Of a stretch of DNA of 64,000 nt, positions 25,106-32,978 are shown piece by piece. The notes under the pieces were generated by a model. That model did not search any database and was not told where the DNA came from. It saw nothing but the letters and a program-made list of their open reading frames with translations. Position numbers and translations under genes: made by a program. Source of the DNA: Streptomyces abyssomicinicus. GTDB taxonomy: Bacteria > Actinomycetota > Actinomycetes > Streptomycetales > Streptomycetaceae. The stretch is taken from the NCBI RefSeq assembly GCF_008974245.1, contig NZ_BBZI01000010.1:372001-436000 (forward strand). The letters are read 5' to 3'. Position 1 is the stretch's first letter. Each line of letters starts with the position of its first letter.

Positions 25106-26932
25106 ATGCAGGACCGGAGTCTGTCCAGACGCACCGTTCTCGCCTCCGCGACCGTGGTCGCCGCGAGCGCGGCAGGTGTCGTGGGCGTGGCGGCCACCCC
25201 CGCGGCCGCGCACCAGCGCGACCACGGCCTCAAGAAGATCATCTCCAGGATGAGTGTCGAGGCCAAGATCGGCCAGCTCTTCGTGCCGTACTTCTACGGC
25301 ACCTCGGCGACCTCTCCCAGCCGGTCGGACCAGGACCGCAACCTCAGGGAACTCGGCGTCCGCACCGTGGCCGAGCTCATCGCCAAGTACCACATCGGCG
25401 GTGTCATCTACTTCTCCGGCTGGGCGAACAACATCCAGGACCCCGCCCAGGTCGCGGAGCTGTCGGACGGCGTGCAGCGGGCCTCGCTCGCCCTGCCCAC
25501 CCCCATCCCGTCGCTGATCTCCATCGACCAGGAACACGGCGTCAACGTCCGCATCGGCAGCGGCGTCACCCAGCTCCCGGGCGCGATGGCGCTCGGCGCG
25601 GGCCGTTCGCTCTCCGACGCCCGCACCGCCGCCCGGATCTCGGGCACCGAACTCGCCGCCCTCGGCATCCACCAGAACTTCGCCCCGGTCGCCGACGTCA
25701 ACGTCAACCCGGCCAACCCCATCATCAACGTCCGCTCCTTCGGCGCCGACGCCGGCGAGGTCGGCCGCATGGTGGCGGCCCAGGTGACGGGCTACCGGCA
25801 GGCCGGCGTCGTGGCGTGCGCCAAGCACTTCCCGGGGCACGGGGACACCGGGCAGGACAGCCACACGGGGCTGCCCGTGATCACCCACACCCGTGAGGAG
25901 TGGGACCGTACCGACGCCCCGCCCTTCAAGGCCGCGATCGCCGCCGGCGTCGACTCGATCATGACCGCGCACCTCCAGGTCCCCGCGCTCGACCCCAGCA
26001 ACGAACCGGCCACCCTGTCGCCCGCGATCCTCCAGGGCGTGCTGCGCGGCGAACTCGGCTACGACGGCGTGATCGTCACCGACGCCCTCAACATGCAGGG
26101 AGTGCGCACCAAGTACGGCGACGACCGCGTGCCCGTCCTCGCCCTCAAGGCCGGCGCCGACCAACTGCTGTTCCCGCCGGACATCGACGTCGCCTACCAC
26201 GGCGTCCTGGCCGCCGTCCGCAGCGGCGAGATCACCGAGGACCGGCTCGACGAGTCGGTCCTGCGCATCCTGCGGCTCAAGGACAAGGCCGGACTGCTCA
26301 GCGGCAGCCCGTACACCTCTCCCCGGGAGATCGACCGGGTCGTCGGCGCCCGCAGGCACCGGCTCGCCGCCGCCCGGATCGCCGAACGCACCACCACCCT
26401 GCTGGTCAACGAGGACGAGGCGCTCCCGCTGGGCCGCGGGCAGCGCAAGCTGCTCGTGGTCGGCGCCAGTCCGGCCTTCCCGACCGACGCGACCCGCACC
26501 ACGGTGCCCGAGCTGGCCGCGGCGTTCGACGAACTGGGTTACGCCACCACCCAGCTCGCCACCGGCCGGACACCCGACACGGCGAAGATCGACGAGGCCG
26601 TGGCCGCCGCACAGGGACGGGACGCGGTGATCGTCACCACCGACAACGTCAACGCCACCAGCGCCCAGCGGACCCTGGTGTCGCGGCTGCTCGCGACGGG
26701 CGTCCGCGTCGTCCACCTCGCGGTGCGCAACCCCTACGACATCGCCCACCTCGCCGGCGTGCCGGCCTCCCTGGCGTCCTACTGCTGGACCGAGGTCGAA
26801 CTGCGCGCCGCCGCACGGGTGATCGCCGGCCGGGTCGAACCGCGTGGCAAGCTGCCCGTGCCCGTCCAGCGGGCCGACGACCCGGCCCAGGTCCTCTTCC
26901 GTTCCGGGCACGGCCTGTCGTACGGCCACTGA
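25106..26932 (+). CDS. Exported GH3 beta-N-acetylglucosaminidase (NagZ/Hex type)
   Basis: 608 aa from ATG 25106 (GGAAGGAG nine bases upstream). The N-terminus SRRTVLASATVVAASAAGV looks like a Tat signal. The GH3 domain carries the aminosugar-specific motif KHFPGHGDTGQDSHTGLP (about 233-250), whose His/Asp pair supplies the acid/base, and the nucleophile Asp in VIVTDALNMQGV. A second alpha/beta domain follows, longer than in minimal NagZ proteins. It should release GlcNAc from chitin oligomers or muropeptides outside the cell. The tandem DasR sites upstream link it to chitin/GlcNAc uptake, as for the GH19 chitinase 8 kb away. Confidence 0.92.
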   Translation: MQDRSLSRRTVLASATVVAASAAGVVGVAATPAAAHQRDHGLKKIISRMSVEAKIGQLFVPYFYGTSATSPSRSDQDRNLRELGVRTVAELIAKYHIGGVIYFSGWANNIQDPAQVAELSDGVQRASLALPTPIPSLISIDQEHGVNVRIGSGVTQLPGAMALGAGRSLSDARTAARISGTELAALGIHQNFAPVADVNVNPANPIINVRSFGADAGEVGRMVAAQVTGYRQAGVVACAKHFPGHGDTGQDSHTGLPVITHTREEWDRTDAPPFKAAIAAGVDSIMTAHLQVPALDPSNEPATLSPAILQGVLRGELGYDGVIVTDALNMQGVRTKYGDDRVPVLALKAGADQLLFPPDIDVAYHGVLAAVRSGEITEDRLDESVLRILRLKDKAGLLSGSPYTSPREIDRVVGARRHRLAAARIAERTTTLLVNEDEALPLGRGQRKLLVVGASPAFPTDATRTTVPELAAAFDELGYATTQLATGRTPDTAKIDEAVAAAQGRDAVIVTTDNVNATSAQRTLVSRLLATGVRVVHLAVRNPYDIAHLAGVPASLASYCWTEVELRAAARVIAGRVEPRGKLPVPVQRADDPAQVLFRSGHGLSYGH

Positions 26933-26967
26933 CACCCGCGCCCGCACGACTCCCGGCCCCGACTCCC

Positions 26968-26998
26968 GGCCCCGGTGCCCCTTCAGGGCACCGGGGCC
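26968..26998 (+). terminator. Hairpin terminator after GH3 gene
   Basis: A perfect 12-bp stem (26968-26979 with 26987-26998) with a 7-base loop, 35 bp after the stop. Confidence 0.85.
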
Positions 26999-27023
26999 GA
27001 AGTACGCCCCAAGTGGCGTCCGG

Positions 27024-27029
27024 TAGGGT
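27024..27029 (+). promoter_or_regulatory. -10 element TAGGGT of a leaderless transcript
   Basis: TAGGGT ends seven bases before the ATG at 27037, which is the spacing expected if transcription begins at the A of the start codon. No convincing -35 is seen. Confidence 0.5.
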
Positions 27030-27036
27030 GCGGGTC

Positions 27037-27102
27037 ATGTCGAGTCCTGAGTCGGACACGGTGGGGGCTTTCGGTCACGCCGTCAGCCCCCGGAACCACT
27101 GA
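27037..27102 (+). CDS. Possible 21-aa leader peptide upstream of the MFS exporter
   Basis: A short frame, MSSPESDTVGAFGHAVSPRNH, starts with ATG 27037 just behind a -10 element and stops at TGA 27102, 113 bp before the exporter start. A 7-bp stem (27063-27069 with 27085-27091) lies inside it. A second hairpin, ACGAGA/TCTCGT (27172-27189), lies between it and the exporter. This layout fits attenuation by stalled ribosomes, as known for antibiotic-inducible resistance genes. Expression is unproven and the peptide has no recognised family. Confidence 0.4.
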   Translation: MSSPESDTVGAFGHAVSPRNH

Positions 27103-27215
27103 GCACGTAGCCCCGCCGTCGCGCCGCGTTCCGCGGCCGCACGAGCGCGCCCCCGGGGGCCGGCCGCGGTGACGAGATGACCCTCTCGTGCTTCTCCTCA
27201 CCTCGGAGCCACTCG

Positions 27216-28427
27216 ATGCCTCTTCCGCTGTACCTGCTCGCCGTGGCGGTCTTCGCCATGGGCACCTCGGAGTTCATGCTCGCCGGCCTCCTGCCGGACA
27301 TCGCCTCGGACCTCGGCGTCACCGTCGGGTCCGCGGGCGCCCTCACCTCCGCCTACGCGATCGGCATGGCCGTCGGAGCTCCCCTGACGGCCGCGATCGC
27401 CCGCCACTGGCCCCGGCGCGCCGGCCTTTTCGGGTTCGTCCTCGCCTTCGCGGCGGCTCACGCCCTGGGAGCCGCCACCACGAGCTTCCCGGTCCTGCTC
27501 GCCACCCGGGTGGTGGCCGCGCTCGCCAACGCAGGCTTCCTCGCGGTCGCCCTGACGGCCGCCGCCGCGTCGGTCCCGCCCGACAGGAAGGGACGCGCGC
27601 TGGCCGTCCTGCTGTCGGGCACCACGGTGGCCACGATCGCCGGTGTCCCCGGCGGATCGCTGCTCGGCACCCTGCTCGGCTGGCGGGCCACCTTCTGGGC
27701 CGTCGCCGCTCTCTGCCTGCCCGCGGCCCTCGGCGTCCTGAAGGGCATCCCGGCGGGACGCGCAGGGGAAGGCACGGCCGACGGGCCGGCCTTGCGGGCG
27801 GAGCTGGCCCAGCTCAAACGGCCCCGGCTGGCGCTGGTCATGCTCCTCGGAGCGCTGGTGAACGCCGCGACCTTCGCGAGCCTCACCTTCCTCGCCCCGG
27901 TGGTGACCGGCGCCGCCGGCATGGGAGAGCTGTGGGTCTCCGTCGCGCTGATGCTCTTCGGCGCCGGTTCCTTCGTCGGAGTGACCGTCGCCGGGCGGCT
28001 GTCCGACCGGCGCCCCGCACTGGTCCTCGCCGTGGCTGGTCCGCCGCTGCTCGCCGGCTGGCCGGCCCTGGCGCTGCTGGCCGGCGAACCGGCCGCGCTG
28101 CTCACCCTCGTGTTCGTGCAGGGGGTGCTGTCGTTCGCGGTGGGCAGCACGCTGATCGCGCGGGTCCTCCACGAGGCGGCGGGAGCCCCCACCATGGCCG
28201 GCTCGTACGCGACCGCGGCGCTCAACGCGGGTGCCGTCGCGGGACCGCTCGTCGCCGCGGCCACTCTCAATACCACGGCCGGGAACCTCGGGCCCTTGTG
28301 GGCGAGCGGACTCCTGACCGCCGTCGCGCTGCTCGTCGCGTTCCCCCTCCGCGCGGTGATCGCGACCGGGTCACCACGGGACGCCGGCTCGTGGAGCGCT
28401 GCCCCGGCGGACCCGTCGCGCACATGA
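27216..28427 (+). CDS. MFS drug exporter, Cmx/CmlR (chloramphenicol efflux) type
   Basis: 403 aa from ATG 27216, matching the usual family start (MPLPLYLLAVAVFAMGTSEF). Twelve hydrophobic segments are visible. Motif A of the DHA1 family appears as GRLSDRRPALVL, and motif C as VATIAGVPGGSLLGTLLGWR. Close relatives export chloramphenicol or florfenicol with protons; the substrate here is inferred from similarity. A possible leader peptide upstream suggests drug-inducible expression. It is convergent with a regulator gene across a very strong terminator. Confidence 0.85.
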   Translation: MPLPLYLLAVAVFAMGTSEFMLAGLLPDIASDLGVTVGSAGALTSAYAIGMAVGAPLTAAIARHWPRRAGLFGFVLAFAAAHALGAATTSFPVLLATRVVAALANAGFLAVALTAAAASVPPDRKGRALAVLLSGTTVATIAGVPGGSLLGTLLGWRATFWAVAALCLPAALGVLKGIPAGRAGEGTADGPALRAELAQLKRPRLALVMLLGALVNAATFASLTFLAPVVTGAAGMGELWVSVALMLFGAGSFVGVTVAGRLSDRRPALVLAVAGPPLLAGWPALALLAGEPAALLTLVFVQGVLSFAVGSTLIARVLHEAAGAPTMAGSYATAALNAGAVAGPLVAAATLNTTAGNLGPLWASGLLTAVALLVAFPLRAVIATGSPRDAGSWSAAPADPSRT

Positions 28428-28440
28428 CGGCACAGGCCGA

Positions 28441-28497
28441 CGCCGGACGGCCCCGCACGAGGCGCGGTGCGCACCGCGCCCCGTGCGGGGACCGGCG
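28441..28497. terminator. Very long bidirectional hairpin terminator
   Basis: 28451-28490 is a 40-bp inverted repeat with a single mismatch (28460/28481); CGCCGG (28441-28446) and CCGGCG (28492-28497) extend it. It fills the gap between two convergent genes and abuts the stop codon of the second. Confidence 0.9.
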
Positions 28498-29229
28498 TCA
28501 TTCCACCGGCCGCTGGAGATCCGCGGGCAGGCCGAGGTGGCGGTGCAGCTCCGCCCGGCCGAGCGGGGTGACGGCCACGGCGCGCGTGCTGCCGATGCGT
28601 CCGATCCAGTCCGCGTCGAACGCGTGGCGGCACAGGGCGGCGCCCACGGCCCCCGCCAGATGAGGCGTGCGTTCGGTCCAGTCCAGGCACGACCGCACCG
28701 ACGGCCGTCGCGATCCGGCCGGGACGGTGATGCCGAGTTCCTTCAGCCAGGCCGCCCCGGCGGCGGTGAGTTCCAGCCCGTGCTCGAGGCCCAGCAGCTT
28801 CCGCCCGACCATGGCGTCCGTGATGGCGACTCCGAGGCTTCCCGCGAGATGGTCGTAGCAGGTGCGGGCGTAGGCGAGGGCGTTGCGGCGGCCCGCGGCC
28901 GAGAGGGAGCGGGAGGACGTGTCCCGGTCGGGCGCCATCGACGCGAGGCTCTCGACCAGCTCGGCGACGTGCGGGCCGGCCAGACGCAGATAACGGTGGC
29001 GGCCCTGCCGGACCTCGACCAGGAGATCGCCGCGCACGAGCGCGTGCAGGTGCTCGGTCGCCGTCGAGGGGGCCACCCCCATGTGGCGCGCCAGCTCCGT
29101 CGCCGTCCACGCCCGGCCGTCGAGCAGGGCCAGGCAGAAACCGGCCCGTGTGCCGTTGCCCAGGAGCCTGGCGACCGCGGCCAGGTCGGGGCCTGCGTCA
29201 GGTGCGCGCCGCATGTCCATGCAGGCCAT
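28498..29229 (-). CDS. ArsR-like winged-helix transcriptional regulator
   Basis: 243 aa from ATG 29229; further ATGs at 29220 and 29214 are possible because only GGGGG is visible as RBS. Residues about 10-95 form an ArsR-type winged HTH (LLGNGTRAGFCLALLDGRAW; MGVAPSTATEHLHALVRGDL; QGRHRYLRLAG wing). The remaining 150 residues are a helical extension with a second winged-helix-like end (VAVTPLGRAELHRHLG). This two-part form is common for actinobacterial ArsR proteins of unknown ligand. No metal-binding ELCVCDL motif is present, so it is not a classical arsenic sensor. Target unknown. Confidence 0.82.
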   Translation of the reverse strand: MACMDMRRAPDAGPDLAAVARLLGNGTRAGFCLALLDGRAWTATELARHMGVAPSTATEHLHALVRGDLLVEVRQGRHRYLRLAGPHVAELVESLASMAPDRDTSSRSLSAAGRRNALAYARTCYDHLAGSLGVAITDAMVGRKLLGLEHGLELTAAGAAWLKELGITVPAGSRRPSVRSCLDWTERTPHLAGAVGAALCRHAFDADWIGRIGSTRAVAVTPLGRAELHRHLGLPADLQRPVE

Positions 29230-29339
29230 TGTCACCCCCGGACCCTTCGGCCGGTCCTGCAACCTCTGCCCTGACACACGGATCGCCGGGAGGCACCCTC
29301 GCGGGCCCGCCGCGCGGACGCCGGTCAGGCGGCTGCCGG

Positions 29340-30770
29340 TCAGTGGGTGCGCCCGAGGCCGGCGTGGGCCGCGGCGAGCCGGTCGACCGCGGAATCGAGT
29401 GCCTCGGGCGGGAGGGTGAAGGGGATGCGCAGGTAGCGGTCCAGTGCGCCGTCGGGGGAGAAGCGGAACCCCGGGGTGAGGACGAGGCCGCGGGCGGCCG
29501 CCAGGTCGGTCAGCCGCCGGGAGTCGGCGTCGAGGAGTTCGAGCCACAGGGACAGGCCGCCCTGCGGCACCTGGAAGCGGCACCACGGCAGAGCCGCCAG
29601 ACGCGCCGCCAAGTGGTCCCGCTGGAGGGCGAGTTGGGCGCGTCGGCGGACGAGGATCGCATCCCGGTGCTCCAGGAGACGGGCGGCGACGATGCGGTCG
29701 ACCGGCGAGGGGGCGAGCGCGGCGGCGAGGGGGAGCGCCGCCAGTCGCCGGACGACGTCGGGATGGGCGCGGATCCAGCCCACGCGCAGGCCCGGCCACA
29801 GCGACTTGCTCAGCGAACCCACGTACACGACGTTCCGGTCCCCGGCGCGTACCGGGACCCGGGGCGGCGGTGCCGCGTCCTCGCGCAGGTCGAGGTCCCG
29901 CATGGTCTCGTCGAAGACGACCAGGGTGTCGTGGTGGCGGAGCCGACGGCGCAGTTCGGCGCGCTCCTCCTCGCCCATCAGCAGGCCCGTCGGGTTGTGG
30001 AAGTCCGTGATCAGGTACGTCAGCGACGGCCGGGCTGCCGCCAGGGTGCGGTCCAGGGCGGGGACGTCCCAGCCGGTGGGCGTGAGGGGCTGGGAGACCG
30101 GCCGGGCGCCCGCGGCGCGGAACAGGGCGAGCGCGCCCGGATAGGTGGGGGAGTCCAGGACGACCCTGGCGCCTGGCCGCAGGTACGCCGCGCCGAGCAG
30201 GCTCAACGCGGCATCGGCGCCGCTGGTCAGCAGCAGGTGGCTGTCGTCGGTCGCGAGGCCCTGGGCCCGATAGGCGTCGGCGACGGCCGTGGCCGGCGAC
30301 AGGGGACCGCCGCCGTCGGCGGGGGCGTGCAGCAACGTGGCGGACAGGGTGTCGGCCGCCGCCCGCACCGCCTGGAGCAGTTCGTCGAAGGGGGCCGCGG
30401 GCTCCGCGATGGTGAGATCCAGCGGCGCCCCGTTCCGGCCCGCCTCGCCCCGGTCGCTGGCCCAGGGAGAGAGGCGGTCGAGCAGCCGGGGCGGCAGCGT
30501 GACCGTGCTGCCGGAGCCGGTCCGGGTGACGATCAGCTGCTCGGCGCGCAGGATCTCGTAGCTCGCCGCCACGGTGCCCCGCGCGAGGCCGAGCTCACCG
30601 GCGAGCAGGCGTTCGGCGGGCAGCTGCACCCCGAGCGGAAGCCGGCCGTCGCGCACGGCCTTCTCCACGGCACCGGCGAGCCGCCGCGCCAGCGACCCGT
30701 CGCCCGCTCGCCAGTCGCCGAGCAGCCGGCCGAGCCGCGACGCCGGGACACGCCGCACAGCGCCATTCAC
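29340..30770 (-). CDS. MocR-family regulator (GntR wHTH fused to aminotransferase-like domain)
   Basis: 476 aa from GTG 30770, chosen for GAGG upstream and normal family length; an in-frame ATG at 30827 would give a leaderless alternative that reads through the operator repeats. Residues about 10-75 are a GntR HTH (RRLAGAVEKAVRDGRLPLGV; PAERLLAGELGLARGTVAAS). About 110-470 is a fold-type I aminotransferase domain with the PLP lysine in VYVGSLSKSLWPGLRVGW and the substrate-arginine region near the end. MocR proteins use PLP adducts as effectors. It is divergent from phzF and an ornithine cyclodeaminase gene, which it probably controls. Confidence 0.9.
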   Translation of the reverse strand: MNGAVRRVPASRLGRLLGDWRAGDGSLARRLAGAVEKAVRDGRLPLGVQLPAERLLAGELGLARGTVAASYEILRAEQLIVTRTGSGSTVTLPPRLLDRLSPWASDRGEAGRNGAPLDLTIAEPAAPFDELLQAVRAAADTLSATLLHAPADGGGPLSPATAVADAYRAQGLATDDSHLLLTSGADAALSLLGAAYLRPGARVVLDSPTYPGALALFRAAGARPVSQPLTPTGWDVPALDRTLAAARPSLTYLITDFHNPTGLLMGEEERAELRRRLRHHDTLVVFDETMRDLDLREDAAPPPRVPVRAGDRNVVYVGSLSKSLWPGLRVGWIRAHPDVVRRLAALPLAAALAPSPVDRIVAARLLEHRDAILVRRRAQLALQRDHLAARLAALPWCRFQVPQGGLSLWLELLDADSRRLTDLAAARGLVLTPGFRFSPDGALDRYLRIPFTLPPEALDSAVDRLAAAHAGLGRTH

Positions 30771-30771
30771 C

Positions 30772-30853
30772 TGGGCCACCTCACTTGGGCCGCTCTCCTG
30801 GGCCACCTCGCATGGGCCACCTCGCATGGGCCACTTTACCGGGATTGGCCCAT
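30772..30853. promoter_or_regulatory. Five phased TGGGCCAC direct repeats plus one inverted copy (putative MocR operator)
   Basis: TGGGCC(A/G)C occurs at 30772, 30786, 30799, 30813 and 30827 at spacings of 14, 13, 14 and 14 bp. An oppositely oriented TGGCCCAT lies at 30846-30853, touching the phzF -35. MocR proteins are known to bind direct repeats near divergent promoters. The density here is unusually high. Confidence 0.7.
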
Positions 30854-30881
30854 GACCGGGCCGCCCGGTCCCGCCTAGCGT
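30852..30881 (+). promoter_or_regulatory. Promoter of phzF (leaderless start)
   Basis: -35-like ATGACC (30852-30857), an 18-bp spacer and -10 TAGCGT (30876-30881). The GTG start at 30888 lies where transcription should begin, so the transcript is probably leaderless. Confidence 0.55.
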
Positions 30882-30887
30882 CGAGCC

Positions 30888-31793
30888 GTGACCAGCCACC
30901 ACCGCAGCGCCCCCGGGAATCCCATGCCCCCGCACTACCGCCATGTCGACGTGTTCGCCGGAACGGCGTTCACCGGCAACAGCCTCGCCGTCTTCCCCGA
31001 CGCCCCCGACCTCTCCACCGGGCAGATGCTCGCGATCACCCAGGAGCTCCGGCACTTCGAGACGATCTTCCTGAGCGGCACGGACGGAGGCCGGGATGTC
31101 ACCGCCCGGGTGTTCGACCTCTTCGAGGAACTCGACTTCGCCGGGCATCCGGTCCTCGGCGCGGCCGCCGTCCTGCACGAGCGCCACGGGGGCCCTGACC
31201 CGCAGCGCCGGACGTTCCGCCTGGCCGCCAGGACCGTGGAGGTGACCACCCGGCGCACCGCCACCGGGTACCACGCGGAACTCGACCAGGGAGCCCCGGA
31301 GTTCCTCGCCACCGTGCTGGCGCACGACAGGGCGGAGGTCGCCGCGGCCCTGAATCTGCCCCTCACGGCACTCGCCGATCTCCCCCTGCGCGTCGTCTCC
31401 ACCGGCCTGCGCTATCTCGTCGTGCCGGTGGTGTCGGGTCTCGCCGGGGCGAGGATCGTCCGCAGCGACTTCGCCGAGCTGGTCGGGCGGTACGGCGCGC
31501 AGTTCGCGTACGTGCTCGACGTCCGGGCCCTGGAAGGCCGGCACTGGAACAACGACGGCGTCCTGGAGGACGTCGCCACCGGCAGCGCGGCCGGCTGCGT
31601 CGGCGCGTACCTGGCCCGGCACCGCGTCGTACCCACGGGGGAGGAGTTCGCGCTGCGGCAGGGGCGCTTCACCGGGCGTCCGAGCCGGCTCGCCGTCCGG
31701 CCGCAGGGAAGCCCCGACGCCCTGTACAACATCCGCGTCGGCGGCGACGTGACCATGGTGGCCAGGGGAACCCTGGACACCCTGCCCGAGTGA
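30888..31793 (+). CDS. PhzF-family isomerase/epimerase
   Basis: 301 aa from GTG 30888; ATG 30924 is an alternative. Family features: YRHVDVFAGTAFTGNSLAVF at the N-terminus, catalytic Glu region RHFETIFLS, DFAGHPVLGAA, and the C-terminal half-barrel end VATGSAAGCVGAYLARH. PhzF in phenazine synthesis isomerises dihydro-hydroxyanthranilate, but most family members have other or unknown substrates. No other phenazine gene is nearby. It is followed 11 bp later by an ornithine cyclodeaminase gene and is divergent from a MocR regulator, so a role in modifying an amino-acid-like compound is more likely. Confidence 0.88.
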   Translation: MTSHHRSAPGNPMPPHYRHVDVFAGTAFTGNSLAVFPDAPDLSTGQMLAITQELRHFETIFLSGTDGGRDVTARVFDLFEELDFAGHPVLGAAAVLHERHGGPDPQRRTFRLAARTVEVTTRRTATGYHAELDQGAPEFLATVLAHDRAEVAAALNLPLTALADLPLRVVSTGLRYLVVPVVSGLAGARIVRSDFAELVGRYGAQFAYVLDVRALEGRHWNNDGVLEDVATGSAAGCVGAYLARHRVVPTGEEFALRQGRFTGRPSRLAVRPQGSPDALYNIRVGGDVTMVARGTLDTLPE

Positions 31794-31804
31794 GGACCAC
31801 CCCC

Positions 31805-32776
31805 ATGCGCAGCTTCCCCCTCCACACGGCCGACCGCATCCGCGCCGCCGTCGGCCTCGCCGACCTCGTCGAGCCGGTCGCCGACGCCTTCGTCGCGTTC
31901 AGCACCCACGCGGAAGCCCGGGCCCCGGTCATGGTGCTGCCCGTCGCCGACGGCGGGGACTCCCACGTCAAGGCCGCCCACCTGCCCGGTGGTCGCCACT
32001 TCCTCGTCAAGATCGCCAACTGGTTCCCCGGCAACCGGAGGCGCGGCCTGCCCGAGGGCGGCGGGTTCGTCGCGCTCTTCGACGCGGAGACCGGGGCCGT
32101 CACCGCGGTGCTGGAGGACGAGCATCACCTCTCCGACCTCCGCACGGCCGCCGCGGGAGCCGTCTGCGCGCGTGCCCTGTCCCGCCCGGACGCGACCCGC
32201 GCGACCGTCCTCGGCACCGGCAGACAGGCCGAGCTCCAGGCCCGCGCCCTCACCCTGGTACGTCCGGTCCGGCAGCTGAGCGTCTGGGGCCGCGACCACC
32301 GCCGGGCGGCCGCCCTCGCCGACCGCCTCGGCCGGGACCTGCCGCACGTCGACGTCACCGCCGCCGTCGACCCGGAGCGCGCCGTGCGCCGCTGCGACAT
32401 CGTCGTCACCGCGACGGCCGGCCCCGTCCCCGTCCTGTTCGGCTCCTGGCTCCGCCCCGGCCGGCACATCACCGCCCTCGGGGCCGACGACCCGGCCAAG
32501 CGCGAGCTCGGCGGGGCCTGCCTGCGCCGCGCCACCCAGGTCTTCGTCGACAGCCGGGAACTCGCCCTCCGTCACGGCGACATCCACGCCGCCGTCGCCC
32601 GCGGCGAGGTGACGGCGGACCGCATCGACGGTGAGATCGGCGACGTCCTGGCCGGCCGGATCCCCGGACGCCGCACGCCGGACGACGTGACGGTCGCCAA
32701 ACTCATCGGCATCGGTCCCCAGGACCTCGCCGCCGCCGAGACGGCCCTCGCCCTGCTGGCAGGTTCCGGCGGGTGA
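31805..32776 (+). CDS. Ornithine cyclodeaminase / mu-crystallin family protein
   Basis: 323 aa from ATG 31805 with GAGGA eight bases upstream; a GTG at 31790 overlapping the phzF stop is possible. Features: FLVKIANWFPGNRRRGLPEG, LFDAETGAVTAVLED, RTAAAGAVCARALSRPDA, nucleotide-binding VLGTGRQAELQARAL, and VTATAGPVPVLFGSW. The family includes ornithine cyclodeaminase, alanine dehydrogenase and ketimine reductase. It is the second gene of the putative MocR-controlled operon. Substrate unknown. Confidence 0.88.
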   Translation: MRSFPLHTADRIRAAVGLADLVEPVADAFVAFSTHAEARAPVMVLPVADGGDSHVKAAHLPGGRHFLVKIANWFPGNRRRGLPEGGGFVALFDAETGAVTAVLEDEHHLSDLRTAAAGAVCARALSRPDATRATVLGTGRQAELQARALTLVRPVRQLSVWGRDHRRAAALADRLGRDLPHVDVTAAVDPERAVRRCDIVVTATAGPVPVLFGSWLRPGRHITALGADDPAKRELGGACLRRATQVFVDSRELALRHGDIHAAVARGEVTADRIDGEIGDVLAGRIPGRRTPDDVTVAKLIGIGPQDLAAAETALALLAGSGG

Positions 32777-32784
32777 CCTCCACG

Positions 32785-32822
32785 CGCGGCCGCCACGGGG
32801 CCGAGGCCCGGTGGCGGCCGCG
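32785..32822. terminator. Hairpin terminator between convergent genes
   Basis: A perfect 12-bp stem (32785-32796 with 32811-32822) with a 14-base loop, eight bases after the cyclodeaminase stop. It may serve both this operon and the convergent ABC operon. Confidence 0.75.
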
Positions 32823-32896
32823 CCCCGTCCGCCGGGTCGCCACGGCTCACCGCCGCGCCGCCACCGGACAGGGCCCGGGCCGCGTGGGCGACGCCC

Positions 32897-32978
32897 GCCG
32901 GCGGACGGTGGACCTGAGATCCGTGAGCCGCAGCGCCTGCCGGCGGACGGTGGGCCTAGTCCGTGAGCCGCAGCGCCT
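32897..32978. repeat. Tandem 40/42-bp duplication of the ABC permease 3' end
   Basis: 32897-32938 and 32939-32978 are adjacent near-identical copies, differing by a 2-bp insertion and one substitution. The second copy contains the permease stop codon and last codons; the first lies just beyond it. It looks like a local slip duplication. Confidence 0.8.

Noticed and set aside
28498..29229. Arsenic resistance regulator
   Set aside because: The winged helix is ArsR-like, but the metal-binding Cys motif and any ars genes are missing.
30888..31793. Phenazine biosynthesis cluster
   Set aside because: Only a PhzF-family gene is present, with no phzA-E homologue; the family is functionally broad.
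32777..32955. Extra C-terminal coding for the ABC permease
   Set aside because: The permease stop at 32956 is clear; the similar codons beyond it are an out-of-frame duplicate.
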